NCBI RefSeq assembly: GCF_003326755.1
Contig: NZ_JPWH01000032.1
Coordinates: forward strand, 1-50,077
Reading direction: 5' to 3'
DNA: 50,077 bases
DNA from: Thalassospira profundimaris
Lineage (GTDB): Bacteria; Pseudomonadota; Alphaproteobacteria; Rhodospirillales; Thalassospiraceae
In this document: positions 7,406 to 15,980 of the stretch, in pieces
Numbering within the stretch: position 1 is the stretch's first letter
How the letters are laid out: each line of letters starts with the position of its first letter
The notes under the pieces: model-generated
The model's input: only the letters and a program-made list of their open reading frames with translations
Told to the model about the DNA's origin: nothing
Databases searched by the model: none
Translations under genes and position numbers: made by a program

Positions 7406-8854
7406 TCAGTCACGCCAGAATTGGGGCGAGAGCAGGATCAGCACGGTGAAGACCTCCAGCCGGCCGATCAGCATCCCAATCGCCATCATCCATTTTGCCC
7501 CGTCGGGCAAGGTGGCAAAATTACCCGACGGCCCCACAATCGGGCCAAGCCCCGGCCCGACATTGGCAATCGCGGTACCCGCGCTGGAAATGGCGGTAAT
7601 GAAATCCAGCCCCATCGCCCCCAGGGCGGCGGCCAGCACCACAAAGCAGAACACAAACAAAAAGAAAAAGCTGAGAACCGATTCCGTCACATCCTCGGTC
7701 AGGGGCTTGCGGTTATAATAGGCAATGAAAACGCCATGCGGGCGCAGCATATGGTTCAGCTGGATTTTGGCAATTTCATAGAGCACCTGAAGACGGAAGA
7801 TTTTCACCCCGCAGGTCGTGGACCCCGCACAACCGCCAATAAACATGACAAAAAAGAACACCGCCACCGCAAAAGCCCCCCACAAACCATAGTCGGTGGT
7901 GGCATAGCCCGTGCCGGTCATAACGGAAATGATATTAAAAGAGGCAAAGCGCAAAGCGGTCAGAAAGCTGACATCGTTCACCTCGCTATGCCACAGGGCA
8001 ACACTAAGAATAATGGTAAGTGCAATGGTGACAAACCAGCGCACCTGGGAATCGCGAAACAGGACAAAGGGCTGGCCGCGCAGGCTTTGCAAATACAGCA
8101 AAAACGGCAAGGCACCGGTTGTCATACCAAGTGTGATGATCACGTCAATCAGCGGATTGTCGTAATACCCGATCGAGGCATCACGGGTGGAAAACCCGCC
8201 GGTGGCAATCGTTGTCATGGCGTGTGCGATCGCATCAAAGCCCGACATGCCCGCCCACCACAGCAAAAACGACCAGATAATGGTAAAAACGACATACAGG
8301 GTAAAAATGCCCATCGCAATTTGCGTCGCCCGGGGAAAGGCCTTGTCGGATTTATCGGAATTTTCCATGCGGAAAAGCTGCATCCCGCCCACGCGCAGCA
8401 TCGGCATGACGGCAATCGCCATCACGATAATCCCGATCCCGCCCAGCCATTGCAGCAACGCCCGCCACAGCAAAATGCCCGGCGGGGCCGTATCCAGGCC
8501 CACCATCACCGTAGAGCCGGTGGTCGATATGCCCGACATCGCCTCGAAAAACGCGTCGGTATAGCTCATATTCAGGTTGGAAAAGGCAAAAGGCAGGGCG
8601 GAAACCGCTGTGAGCACCAGCCAGCTTGCGGTCGTCAGGATAAAGGCCTGGCGCGAGGTCATACGCAGGGTGTCGGTCCGGTTCATCATCACCAGGGCAC
8701 CGCCAATAAACAGCGAAACCGCCGAGGCCGCCGAAAATACCAGCCAGTCCGGATGGCCGTAATACAGGTCCACCAGCCCCGGTACGATCATGCCAATGGC
8801 AAGGGTGCCGAGCAAAATGCCAATGATGAAAAGGATTGGTCGAAAATCGATCAA
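7406..8854 (-). CDS. TrkH/KtrB family potassium uptake protein (first copy)
   Basis: An integral membrane K+ transporter subunit built of four M1-P-M2 repeats. The four selectivity-filter loops are ISTTGSTV, IATGGFST, GTGYATT and IANVGPG, each with the key glycine. The C-terminal GRLEVFTVLILLSPQFW is typical of TrkH. The frame is open to an ATG at 8917, but the extra 21 residues are basic and unlike the family. A TTG at 8854 gives the usual N-terminus (LIDFRPILFIIG), with purine-rich sequence about 8 bases upstream, so it is preferred. TrkA, the cytoplasmic NAD-binding partner, is not in this window. A paralogue lies at 14133. Confidence 0.92.
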   Translation of the reverse strand: MIDFRPILFIIGILLGTLAIGMIVPGLVDLYYGHPDWLVFSAASAVSLFIGGALVMMNRTDTLRMTSRQAFILTTASWLVLTAVSALPFAFSNLNMSYTDAFFEAMSGISTTGSTVMVGLDTAPPGILLWRALLQWLGGIGIIVMAIAVMPMLRVGGMQLFRMENSDKSDKAFPRATQIAMGIFTLYVVFTIIWSFLLWWAGMSGFDAIAHAMTTIATGGFSTRDASIGYYDNPLIDVIITLGMTTGALPFLLYLQSLRGQPFVLFRDSQVRWFVTIALTIILSVALWHSEVNDVSFLTALRFASFNIISVMTGTGYATTDYGLWGAFAVAVFFFVMFIGGCAGSTTCGVKIFRLQVLYEIAKIQLNHMLRPHGVFIAYYNRKPLTEDVTESVLSFFFLFVFCFVVLAAALGAMGLDFITAISSAGTAIANVGPGLGPIVGPSGNFATLPDGAKWMMAIGMLIGRLEVFTVLILLSPQFWRD

Positions 8855-9140
8855 TGAATAGCCCCGTCTTCCCCTGTCGGTAACTGACCGTCCTGCATGT
8901 GGTCTACGCCATATCATGGACGCCGTTTAATTGCATCCTGCTTTGATCCGTTGCATCCCAATGCGCCATCCTGAACCGCTTCACAGACAGGGATTCCCTG
9001 TGCGAACAACACACAGCACTGTTGGTAGCGGATTTTTGGGGAAAGTGCGGGCAATGTCCAGTTTTCCCGATCCTGTGAGGCCTATGAGGTCGCAAAGTCC
9101 GCAATATTACGTATTTTGCATAAAAAGCCCTTTGGTTCAC

Positions 9141-9179
9141 CTGCCAACCCGCACGTTCTGGCAACAAGCGGGTTGGCAG
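9141..9179 (+). promoter_or_regulatory. Perfect 12-bp inverted repeat in the purU leader
   Basis: CTGCCAACCCGC (9141-9152) and GCGGGTTGGCAG (9168-9179) form a perfect hairpin with a 15-base loop, 63 bases before the purU start. No T tract follows, so it is not an ordinary terminator. It could be an mRNA leader structure or an operator. The rest of 8855-9140 holds no gene I can support; an open frame joined to purU from 8931 lacks protein-like features. Confidence 0.5.
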
Positions 9180-9242
9180 CAGCCCGGCCAGCCTTTATAT
9201 CGCAAGGTCACGTCACATTCCCAACTGAAAGCCGCAACGGAA

Positions 9243-10109
9243 ATGTCCGAATTATCCAAAACCTTTATCCTGACCATCACCTGCCCGGATACCTTTGGCA
9301 TTGTCGCAAGTGTCACCAGCTTTCTGGCGGATGAAGGGGCATTTGTGACCAAGCTTGAACAGTTTGGCGACCCGGAAAGCAACCGGTTTTTCATGCGGGT
9401 CAAGTTTGATGCCGGGCGCGCATTGCGCACCGAAGCCGAATTTGTCGAAAAATTCACGCCGATTGGCGAACGGTTTTCGATGGACTGGAAACTGCACGAC
9501 TATTTCCGCAAACCGCGCGTGATTTTGATGGTGTCAAAATTCGGCCATTGCCTGCACGATATTCTGCACCGGGTAGCATCAAACAATTTGGGGATCGACA
9601 TTCCCGCCGTGGTTTCCAACCACGAAGACATGCGCGGCATTGTCGAATGGAACGGCATTCCCTATTACCACCTGCCGGTTAATCGCGACAACAAAGCCGC
9701 CCAGGAAGGCAAACTTCTGGATCTGATTGGCGAACACAAGGCTGATCTGGTCGGGCTTGCGCGCTACATGCAGGTTCTTTCAACCGATCTGTGCCAGGAA
9801 CTGGAAGGGCGTTGCATCAATATCCACCATTCCTTCCTGCCCAGTTTCAAAGGCGCAAAGCCCTATCACCAGGCGCACAAGCGCGGGGTAAAGCTGATTG
9901 GTGGCACGGCACATTATGTGACTGCCGATTTGGATGAAGGCCCGATCATTCATCAGGCTGTCGAACGGGTGGACCACACCATGACCGCCGAAGACATGGT
10001 GGAAATCGGTCGCGATATTGAATCGGTCGTGTTTTCCCGCGCCATCCAAATGCACTGCGAACACCGCGTTTTTCGCAATGGCAGCAAGACGGTTATTTTC
10101 CGGCGATAG
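9243..10109 (+). CDS. purU: Formyltetrahydrofolate deformylase
   Basis: A 288-residue cytoplasmic enzyme that hydrolyses 10-formyl-THF to THF and formate, balancing one-carbon pools and feeding formate to purine synthesis. An N-terminal ACT domain (TFILTITCPDTFGIVASVTSF) is followed by a formyltransferase fold with SFLPSFKGAKPYHQAHKRGV and GGTAHYVTADLDEGPI, which carry the catalytic His and Asp. The frame is open for another 104 codons upstream, but homologues begin with the ACT domain, so the ATG at 9243 is used. The SD (CGGAA) is weak. The gene stands alone, with a hairpin leader before it and a strong terminator after. Confidence 0.95.
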   Translation: MSELSKTFILTITCPDTFGIVASVTSFLADEGAFVTKLEQFGDPESNRFFMRVKFDAGRALRTEAEFVEKFTPIGERFSMDWKLHDYFRKPRVILMVSKFGHCLHDILHRVASNNLGIDIPAVVSNHEDMRGIVEWNGIPYYHLPVNRDNKAAQEGKLLDLIGEHKADLVGLARYMQVLSTDLCQELEGRCINIHHSFLPSFKGAKPYHQAHKRGVKLIGGTAHYVTADLDEGPIIHQAVERVDHTMTAEDMVEIGRDIESVVFSRAIQMHCEHRVFRNGSKTVIFRR

Positions 10110-10146
10110 TGAAATTCGTCACAAACACGGCTTAACGTTTAAAAAT

Positions 10147-10178
10147 CCCGGTCATACCTGTATGTGACCGGGTTTTTT
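10147..10178 (+). terminator. Intrinsic terminator of purU
   Basis: CCCGGTCA / TGACCGGG, an 8-bp stem with a 10-base loop, followed by six T residues, 37 bases after the purU stop. Confidence 0.9.
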
Positions 10179-10266
10179 CGTGTAAAATATGGGAAAACCT
10201 ATCATTACAGATAGTAAATGGAGCATGGTGTTACAGGCAATTTTCTCATAGATTGCATATTCACAA

Positions 10267-11757
10267 ATGCAAATATCGCGTCCTTCGTCGGCGCAAGACT
10301 GTTTTAAAATGGAATCGAACGTGCCGGGAAAGAAGCTACATTTCGCCCTGATCCTGTGTATCCTGCTGGGAATAGGGTTTCTCACCACCAGCTTTGTCAG
10401 CTTTTATGTCGCACGTGATTCCCTGCAGGAACAGATTGCCGAAAGCACATTGCCGCTGACCAGCGACAATATCTATTCCGAAATCCAGCGTGACCTGCTT
10501 CAGCCGATTTTCATTTCCTCGCTGATGGCGCATGACACGTTTTTCCGTGACTGGACCCTGAATGGCGAAAAAGACACGCAACAGGTCACACGTTATTTAA
10601 GTGAAATCCAGAAACGTTACGGCACGGTGACAGCGTTTTTTGTCTCGGATAAAACCCGGAACTATTACCACACGGACGGGATTATCAAGCAGGTTTCGCC
10701 CGACGACCCCGATGATTCCTGGTATTTTCATTCCCGGGACATGAAAGAACCCTATGAAATCAATGTAGATCACGACACGGCTGACCGGTCCCGCCTGACG
10801 ATTTTTGTCAATTACCAGGTTCGCGATTACGAAGGCAAAGTCATTGGCGTAACTGGCGTCGGCCTGGCGGTCAATTCCGTGACCAACCTGATCGAGACCT
10901 ATCAGAAGCGATATGGCCGCACGATCTATTTTTCCGACCGCCAGGGTAATATTACCCTGCATGGCAGCGATTTTGGCGATGACAAAACCCTTCAGGCGCA
11001 TGAAAGCATCAGCCCGCTGGCGACCCAGATTCTGACATCTCCCGGAACGTCGCTCAGTTACAATGACGGCAATGAAACCATTTTCGTCAATAGCCGCCTG
11101 GTCCCCGAATTCAACTGGTTGCTGCTGGTCGAACAGCACGAACATATCGGCGACCAGCGTATTGAAAATACGCTTCTGATCAATATCGCGATTTCACTGT
11201 TCATCACATTACTGGTCGGTTTTACCGCCTATTTCACCATACGCAGCTATCAGAAACGGCTTGAAGAACTGGCATCATTCGACAAGCTGACATCGGCGTG
11301 CAACCGCCAGGTTTTTGACCTGGTATTTGAAAAAGTCACCAAGGCCTGCCGACGCCGCAAGGAACCGCTGGCCATGATCTGCCTGGATCTGGACCAGTTC
11401 AAGGAAATCAACGACACCTATGGTCATCCCGGCGGGGATACGGCCCTGCGCGAGGTGGCATCCATGATCAGAAGCCAGATTTCCGATGAAGACACGCTCT
11501 GCCGTTGGGGCGGGGACGAATTTGTTATCCTGCTGCCGGGCCGCGACCGCAGCAATGCCATGCAAGTCGCCCGGCGCATTGCCGATATGATCCGTCAAAA
11601 CGGCGTTCGTTTTGGCCGCGAAAACATCTCGCTGACCATCAGCGCCGGTGTCACCGAATATCGCGACAGTGAGATCCTGTCATCGATCATCAACCGGGTG
11701 GACCAGGCACTTTACAGTTCCAAAAATGCCGGACGCGACCAGATTTCGCAGGCCTGA
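10267..11757 (+). CDS. Membrane diguanylate cyclase with Cache-type sensor
   Basis: A 496-residue enzyme that makes cyclic di-GMP. A TM helix at about residues 25-48 is followed by a periplasmic region of about 250 residues of double-Cache style (FFVSDKTRNYYHTDG, DDSWYFHSRD), then a second TM helix at about 303-325 and a GGDEF domain. The active-site motif RWGGDEF (415-419) is intact, with LDLDQFKEINDTYGH upstream. At the inhibitory I-site position (RxxD, six residues before GGDEF) the Asp is kept but the Arg is Ser406, so product inhibition through that site is probably absent. An ATG at 10309 is an alternative start and would still leave the first helix whole. Confidence 0.92.
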   Translation: MQISRPSSAQDCFKMESNVPGKKLHFALILCILLGIGFLTTSFVSFYVARDSLQEQIAESTLPLTSDNIYSEIQRDLLQPIFISSLMAHDTFFRDWTLNGEKDTQQVTRYLSEIQKRYGTVTAFFVSDKTRNYYHTDGIIKQVSPDDPDDSWYFHSRDMKEPYEINVDHDTADRSRLTIFVNYQVRDYEGKVIGVTGVGLAVNSVTNLIETYQKRYGRTIYFSDRQGNITLHGSDFGDDKTLQAHESISPLATQILTSPGTSLSYNDGNETIFVNSRLVPEFNWLLLVEQHEHIGDQRIENTLLINIAISLFITLLVGFTAYFTIRSYQKRLEELASFDKLTSACNRQVFDLVFEKVTKACRRRKEPLAMICLDLDQFKEINDTYGHPGGDTALREVASMIRSQISDEDTLCRWGGDEFVILLPGRDRSNAMQVARRIADMIRQNGVRFGRENISLTISAGVTEYRDSEILSSIINRVDQALYSSKNAGRDQISQA

Positions 11758-11812
11758 TACCAGTTTGCGCAGCCATTGTTTCATATTCAGAATTGGCAAA
11801 CAGCACAGAAAT

Positions 11813-11849
11813 ACAGATAGGGCCGCTCCAAAGGAGCGGCCCTATCTGT
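11813..11849. terminator. 17-bp hairpin between convergent genes
   Basis: ACAGATAGGGCCGCTCC and its exact complement are separated by AAA, giving a perfect 17-bp stem between the cyclase and the antitoxin gene. T tracts on either side are poor, but position and strength suggest a bidirectional terminator. Confidence 0.65.
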
Positions 11850-11871
11850 TGGAAATAAAAAGCAATAAGGA

Positions 11872-12153
11872 TCAAGCCAGCTCAAGCTTGATTTTACGAC
11901 CAACGGCCTTTGCACCCCGTATAATCGTATCAAGCTGAACCTTGTCGTTAAGGGGATCAAGCAGTCGCTCAAGTTGGGTACGACTGGTCTGCATTCGTTC
12001 TGCCATCATCTTTTTGGAAAGATGCTGCTGCTGCATTTCCTGTTGAATCTGCCAAGCAATCACTCTCTTGACAGCAACGGCTTCGACCTCTTCAAGAATC
12101 CCCTCCTCGGAAAGGAAATCATCAAAAGAAGATCCAATATGTTCAGCTGCCAT
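11872..12153 (-). CDS. XRE/HigA-like antitoxin
   Basis: A 93-residue predicted DNA-binding antitoxin. The second half has a helix-turn-helix of HigA/XRE style (QQHLSKKMMAERMQTSRTQLERLLDP), ending in AKAVGRKIKLELA, as found in partners of Gp49-type toxins. The first 40 residues are acidic and would form the toxin-binding part. The ATG at 12153 overlaps the toxin stop in TGATG, so translation is probably coupled. The toxin-first order matches HigBA systems. The antitoxin very likely represses the pair through the palindrome at 12526. Confidence 0.85.
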   Translation of the reverse strand: MAAEHIGSSFDDFLSEEGILEEVEAVAVKRVIAWQIQQEMQQQHLSKKMMAERMQTSRTQLERLLDPLNDKVQLDTIIRGAKAVGRKIKLELA

Positions 12154-12488
12154 CACTGCAACTCCTTTTTGCGATGCTTTGCAAGATCGAGGTCGACCTT
12201 CGGCGTTTTTCGGTCTTTTTTGATAAAACCGTGCAACAAAATCATCTGACCATTTATGATACAAAAAATTATTCTGACGATCCGGCCATCCGAGATATTG
12301 CTCCGGACCTCCCAAAGACCCTCTCCAAGAGGCTTGCAGGTTGGCATTCCTATCGGCCAGCCAAACTCTACAGTCGCAATATCTGCTCCGACGATTCTTT
12401 TGTCCGGAGCACTGTGCTCCTTCAGGAATTCCCGAACAGGCTCAATACCACCTGTCGTTTTGTAGAAAACGGCCCGAATTTTCTTCAT
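12153..12488 (-). CDS. HigB/RelE-like toxin (Gp49 family)
   Basis: A 111-residue toxin of the phage-derived Gp49/HigB group in the RelE superfamily, whose members cut mRNA on the ribosome. The family pattern is visible: PLGEGLWEVRSNISDGRIVRIIF, then ILLHGFIKKDRKTP and a basic C-terminus. An ATG at 12542 opens the same frame, but it overlaps the -35 box and palindrome of the promoter, so the ATG at 12488 (MKKIRAVFYK) is chosen. It is first in a two-gene operon with the antitoxin. Confidence 0.85.
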   Translation of the reverse strand: MKKIRAVFYKTTGGIEPVREFLKEHSAPDKRIVGADIATVEFGWPIGMPTCKPLGEGLWEVRSNISDGRIVRIIFCIINGQMILLHGFIKKDRKTPKVDLDLAKHRKKELQ

Positions 12489-12514
12489 ATTAACAAATGC
12501 ACCTTGTGCGGTAC

Positions 12515-12543
12515 AATCTACTCTGATTGACAGAAGTGTCAAT
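12515..12543 (-). promoter_or_regulatory. Toxin-antitoxin promoter with overlapping operator
   Basis: On the minus strand TTGACA (12542-12537), a 16-base spacer and TAGATT (12520-12515) form a good sigma-70 promoter. The inverted repeat ATTGACA-CTTC-TGTCAAT (12526-12543) covers the -35 box, where a bound antitoxin would block polymerase. Confidence 0.75.
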
Positions 12544-12585
12544 AAACTTGTGGCAAACCCGATCTCTCACAGGGTAAGCAATCTG

Positions 12586-12625
12586 AAATGGCCCCGCCTG
12601 ATAACGCAGACGGGGCCATTTTTAT
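12586..12625. terminator. Intrinsic terminator after asd
   Basis: AAATGGCCCCG / CGGGGCCATTT, a perfect 11-bp stem with a 14-base loop, between the asd stop and the toxin promoter. It can serve asd on the minus strand. Confidence 0.75.
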
Positions 12626-12665
12626 CAATCATGGATCTGCCCGATAAAAAGCAGAACAATCAGGT

Positions 12666-13670
12666 TCAGGCAATCGAGGCCTCGGCAATCTGGACGGCAT
12701 TAAGGGCTGCACCCTTCAGCAACTGATCACCAGCAACAAACAGTTCCAGACCATGATCACCAAAGATCAGGTTGGTGCGGATACGGCCAACTTCGACATC
12801 ATATTGACGGGTCGCGTTGATCGGCATCGGATATTCCAGCTTTTCAGGATTATCCACCAGCTTCACACCCTTGGCCTTGGCCAGCACATCGCGGGCTTCC
12901 TGCGGTGTGACGGCCTTTTCGGTTTCAACCACGATGGATTCCGAATGGGTCCGTTCCGTCGGAATCCGCACGGCAGTACAGGAAACCGGCAGATCCGGCG
13001 CCCCAAAGATTTTGCGGGTTTCCCACGTTACCTTCATTTCTTCACGGGTATAACCGTTATCCTGGAAGGTATCGATATGCGGAATAACGTTGAAAGCCAG
13101 CGGATGTGCAAATACTTCCGCCTTGATTTCCTCGCCCTTCAGGCCCGATGCCAGGCCTTCGCGCAGTTCGTTCATGCCCGGTTGACCGGCACCTGATGCC
13201 GCCTGATAGGTCGATACAAACACCTTTTTCAGACCAAAAGCCTGATGCAGCGGCCACAGGGCGACAGCGGCAATGGCCGTGGTGCAGTTCGGATTGGCAA
13301 TCAGCTTGGCTTTCTTGGCAAGATCGCCATTGATTTCAGGCACAATCAGCGGCACATCGTCATTCAGACGGAAAGCCGACGAATTGTCGATCACAAGGGC
13401 ACCCTCGGCAATTTGCGGGGCGTATTCCTTGGCAAAATCGCCAGATACGGCCAGAAACACGATGTCGCATTTCTTGGCATCTTCAACCGAGAACAGGGTC
13501 ACGGTTTTAGTGCCGTATTTAGTCTCCACGGTTTTTCCTGCCGAACGTTCGGAGGCAAAAAGGGTCAGTTCACCCACAGGAAAATTACGATCAAACATAA
13601 CATTGATCAGCTCGACGCCAACCGCACCGGTTGCGCCGATCACACCGACATGGAGATTTTCGGCACTCAT
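12666..13670 (-). CDS. asd: Aspartate-semialdehyde dehydrogenase
   Basis: A 334-residue NADPH-dependent enzyme that reduces aspartyl phosphate to aspartate semialdehyde, the branch point to lysine/diaminopimelate, threonine and methionine. The NADP-binding N-terminus is VGVIGATGAVGVELI, the catalytic cysteine is in NPNCTTAI, and the substrate-binding and catalytic Arg/His lie in VRIPTERTHSES. The start at 13670 has GAGGA about 14 bases upstream, which is rather far. It stands alone with its own terminator. Confidence 0.96.
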   Translation of the reverse strand: MSAENLHVGVIGATGAVGVELINVMFDRNFPVGELTLFASERSAGKTVETKYGTKTVTLFSVEDAKKCDIVFLAVSGDFAKEYAPQIAEGALVIDNSSAFRLNDDVPLIVPEINGDLAKKAKLIANPNCTTAIAAVALWPLHQAFGLKKVFVSTYQAASGAGQPGMNELREGLASGLKGEEIKAEVFAHPLAFNVIPHIDTFQDNGYTREEMKVTWETRKIFGAPDLPVSCTAVRIPTERTHSESIVVETEKAVTPQEARDVLAKAKGVKLVDNPEKLEYPMPINATRQYDVEVGRIRTNLIFGDHGLELFVAGDQLLKGAALNAVQIAEASIA

Positions 13671-13875
13671 AATATCTGACTATCCTCGTATATTGTTGTA
13701 TCGTTTTCGACTGCCGCGATCATTCGCGGGTCGTGCATTATATTGATTTCCCGATATAACGCAAATCAGGCTTCGTGCGGGTTATCCCGCATAATGACAG
13801 CATCAAAAACGCACAAGCCCGCCAATTGTTCCCAATCACATGGGGAACATTGCGCAAAAAGGGGGCGTCATGCCC

Positions 13876-14052
13876 TCAGGACAGGCAATATTTGGCAAAA
13901 TCGCTGGTCTGATTGGCCGTCCAGTCCGGTTTGGGCGTATGTTGCATGGTATTACACCAGTCCCGGCTGCCGATCTCGGGGGCGCAGGCCACCAGTGTCA
14001 GTGTTACCATCATGGCGGCCAGGGCGATCAGGAGTCTTTGCATCCATCCCAT
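13876..14052 (-). CDS. Small DUF3012-type lipoprotein
   Basis: A 58-residue exported lipoprotein. The signal peptide RLLIALAAMMVTLTLVAC ends in a lipobox with Cys23, and the mature part begins CAPEIGSRDWC and has KPDWTANQTSDFAKYC. Three cysteines plus the WTAN-x5-FAKYC pattern match DUF3012. Its function is unknown. GGAGG lies 6 bases before the ATG, an excellent SD. It is 80 bases downstream of the second trkH on the same strand and could share its transcript. A weak GGGC/GCCC stem with a T5 tract overlaps its stop. Confidence 0.85.
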   Translation of the reverse strand: MGWMQRLLIALAAMMVTLTLVACAPEIGSRDWCNTMQHTPKPDWTANQTSDFAKYCLS

Positions 14053-14132
14053 CGTGATCCTCCGTTCCGGTTTATTTCACCAGAACGATAAAATACCGAT
14101 GGGGCAAAAACAGGGCAGTGTCCTGGTTGCCT

Positions 14133-15623
14133 CTAATCGCGCCAAAAAGCAGGCAGCAACAGCACCAGCAGCGTTTCAAATTCCAGCCGCCCCAAGATCA
14201 TCGCTATATCCAGCACCCATTTGGCGGAATCGGGCAGACTTTGGAAATTGCCTGCCGGGCCGATGATCGGCCCCATACCCGGCCCCACATTGGCAAGGGC
14301 GGTTGCCGCCGCACTCATGGCGGTAATCAAATCCAGACCGGCAAGACCCAGCGCCACAGTGACCCCGATATAACTGATGGAGAGCAGAAAAACGAAAACC
14401 GTGACCGCATTATAGATGTCGCTGGTGATTTCATTGCGGTCAATATAACTGACAACCACGGCACTGGGGCTGCGCAAACGCAGAAAATGGGCGCGCAGGC
14501 CGCTAAACACCACATAAAGGCGGAACATTTTAAACCCGCCCGCCGTCGAGCCCGAACAACCGCCCACAAAGGTGGCAAAGAAAAACAGCATGACGGCCAC
14601 CGGCCCCCATTGCAAATAATCGCCCGAGGCAAAGCCGGTGGTGGTAATGACCGACACCAGGTTAAACGATGCCAGGGTAAAGCTGGCCCACAATCCATCG
14701 TCAGAGATTTGCATCAGACGGACTGTGAGAAGGGCGATGAAAAAGCCCGATACCAGCAACAAAAGCCGGATTTGCTGGTTATCAAACAAAGCACGGATGC
14801 TGCGTTTGCGCACCATGACCGCATAGGCGGTAAAGGGAAGCCCGCCAGCAAACATGAACACCGTTCCCACCCAGTGCAAAGGCCAATTTCCGGCAAATTT
14901 GCCAAAGGACTGATCAGTCGTGGAATAACCGCCGGTCGCCAGTGTCGTCATGGCGTGATTGACGGCCTCAAACCAGGTCATGCCAAAAACACGGTACAAA
15001 ACCATGCAGGTTAACGACAGCACGGCATAAATCACCACGATTTGCAGGCACATATCGCGCATGCGCGGGCTGAGTTTTTCCGACCTATCGGAACTTTCCA
15101 TTTGAAAAAGCTGCATGCCGCCAACCCGCATCATGGGTAACAGGGCAAGGGCGGTAACGATAATGCCAATCCCGCCCAGCCATTGCATGATGGAACGCCA
15201 CAAAAGCAGGCCCGGCGGCATCCGGTCCAGCCCGGAAAGCACCGTGGAGCCCGTTGTGGTCAGCCCGGAAATGGTTTCAAACACCGCATCGCAAAAACTG
15301 ATGTCGAGCGAGGAAAACCACAGCGGCAAGGCCCCGGTAACACTCACGGCAATCCAGGAAAAGCCCGTTAAAACATAACCCTGCCGGGCGGTCACGCGCG
15401 GGCCAATATCGGAGCGGCAGGCGAGGCAGGTCATGCCGCCCACACCAATGCTGGTAAAGGATGCCTGGGTAAAAATCAGCCAGTCCGGATTGCCAAAATA
15501 CAGATCAACACTTGCCGGAATCAGCATGGCTGCACCGATGATGATCACCATCAGCCCAACAACAAAGAAAATCGGTTGCAGTCGTAACAAGGCAGCATCC
15601 ATGCAAGTTCGTACAATCGGCAT
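14133..15623 (-). CDS. TrkH/KtrB family potassium uptake protein (second copy)
   Basis: A 496-residue paralogue of the TrkH at 7406. The four filter loops are LTTTGSTV, LATGGYST, TTGFASG and LANVGPG, and the C-terminus GRLEFETLLVLLLPAFWRD parallels the first copy. Both also share QWLGGIGIIV and RVGGMQLFQMESSD. The start may instead be the ATG at 15602 (MDAALLRLQPIFF); neither has a clear SD. No trkA lies nearby. The two copies are clearly diverged along their length, so this is not a recent duplication. Confidence 0.92.
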   Translation of the reverse strand: MPIVRTCMDAALLRLQPIFFVVGLMVIIIGAAMLIPASVDLYFGNPDWLIFTQASFTSIGVGGMTCLACRSDIGPRVTARQGYVLTGFSWIAVSVTGALPLWFSSLDISFCDAVFETISGLTTTGSTVLSGLDRMPPGLLLWRSIMQWLGGIGIIVTALALLPMMRVGGMQLFQMESSDRSEKLSPRMRDMCLQIVVIYAVLSLTCMVLYRVFGMTWFEAVNHAMTTLATGGYSTTDQSFGKFAGNWPLHWVGTVFMFAGGLPFTAYAVMVRKRSIRALFDNQQIRLLLLVSGFFIALLTVRLMQISDDGLWASFTLASFNLVSVITTTGFASGDYLQWGPVAVMLFFFATFVGGCSGSTAGGFKMFRLYVVFSGLRAHFLRLRSPSAVVVSYIDRNEITSDIYNAVTVFVFLLSISYIGVTVALGLAGLDLITAMSAAATALANVGPGMGPIIGPAGNFQSLPDSAKWVLDIAMILGRLEFETLLVLLLPAFWRD

Positions 15624-15980
15624 TTACCATGCCGCGGCTTTGGCCCGGGAGAGGATTTGATATACCCGTTATCGCGCGGGCGACGCCTGCATGGCCCTAT
15701 TTTCTGCCACGCCCTTTTCCCCGATCCTTCTTTTATCCTATGCTCTATAACCGCAAATAGCCTTGTGTGCATCCCGTTATCGCAAACTTGGCGTCAATCA
15801 GGCATCTTTTCGCCGTGTTTTCCCATCATGAATGCTATGGTCTGCATTATGGCCCGGTTCACTGGCCTGTCCCTGCCTTCCGGTCCCAAAAACATCATGC
15901 GCCCGATTATGCCCCCGGCACGATCAGATACATGATAAAGGATGCAGGCCACAACAAAGACAAAAGCAAAGAGAACATCC
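15624..15980. other. Divergent intergenic region, trkH / SNase-like gene
   Basis: It must hold the promoters of both flanking genes. Open frames here on both strands overlap each other and look random (rich in Cys, Pro and Met, no domain). I find no terminator, repeat or clear promoter. Confidence 0.5.

Noticed and set aside
7400..8857. A 485-codon plus-strand open frame rich in His, Gln and Gly
   Set aside because: It is the antisense shadow of the first trkH. It is basic and low in hydrophobic residues, with no domain, while the minus strand encodes a full TrkH.
9141..9179. The purU leader hairpin as an intrinsic terminator
   Set aside because: No T tract follows on either strand and it precedes the gene by only 63 bases.
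8931..9242. N-terminal extension of purU
   Set aside because: The frame is open, but the residues are not domain-like, homologues begin at the ACT domain, and the stretch contains the 12-bp hairpin.
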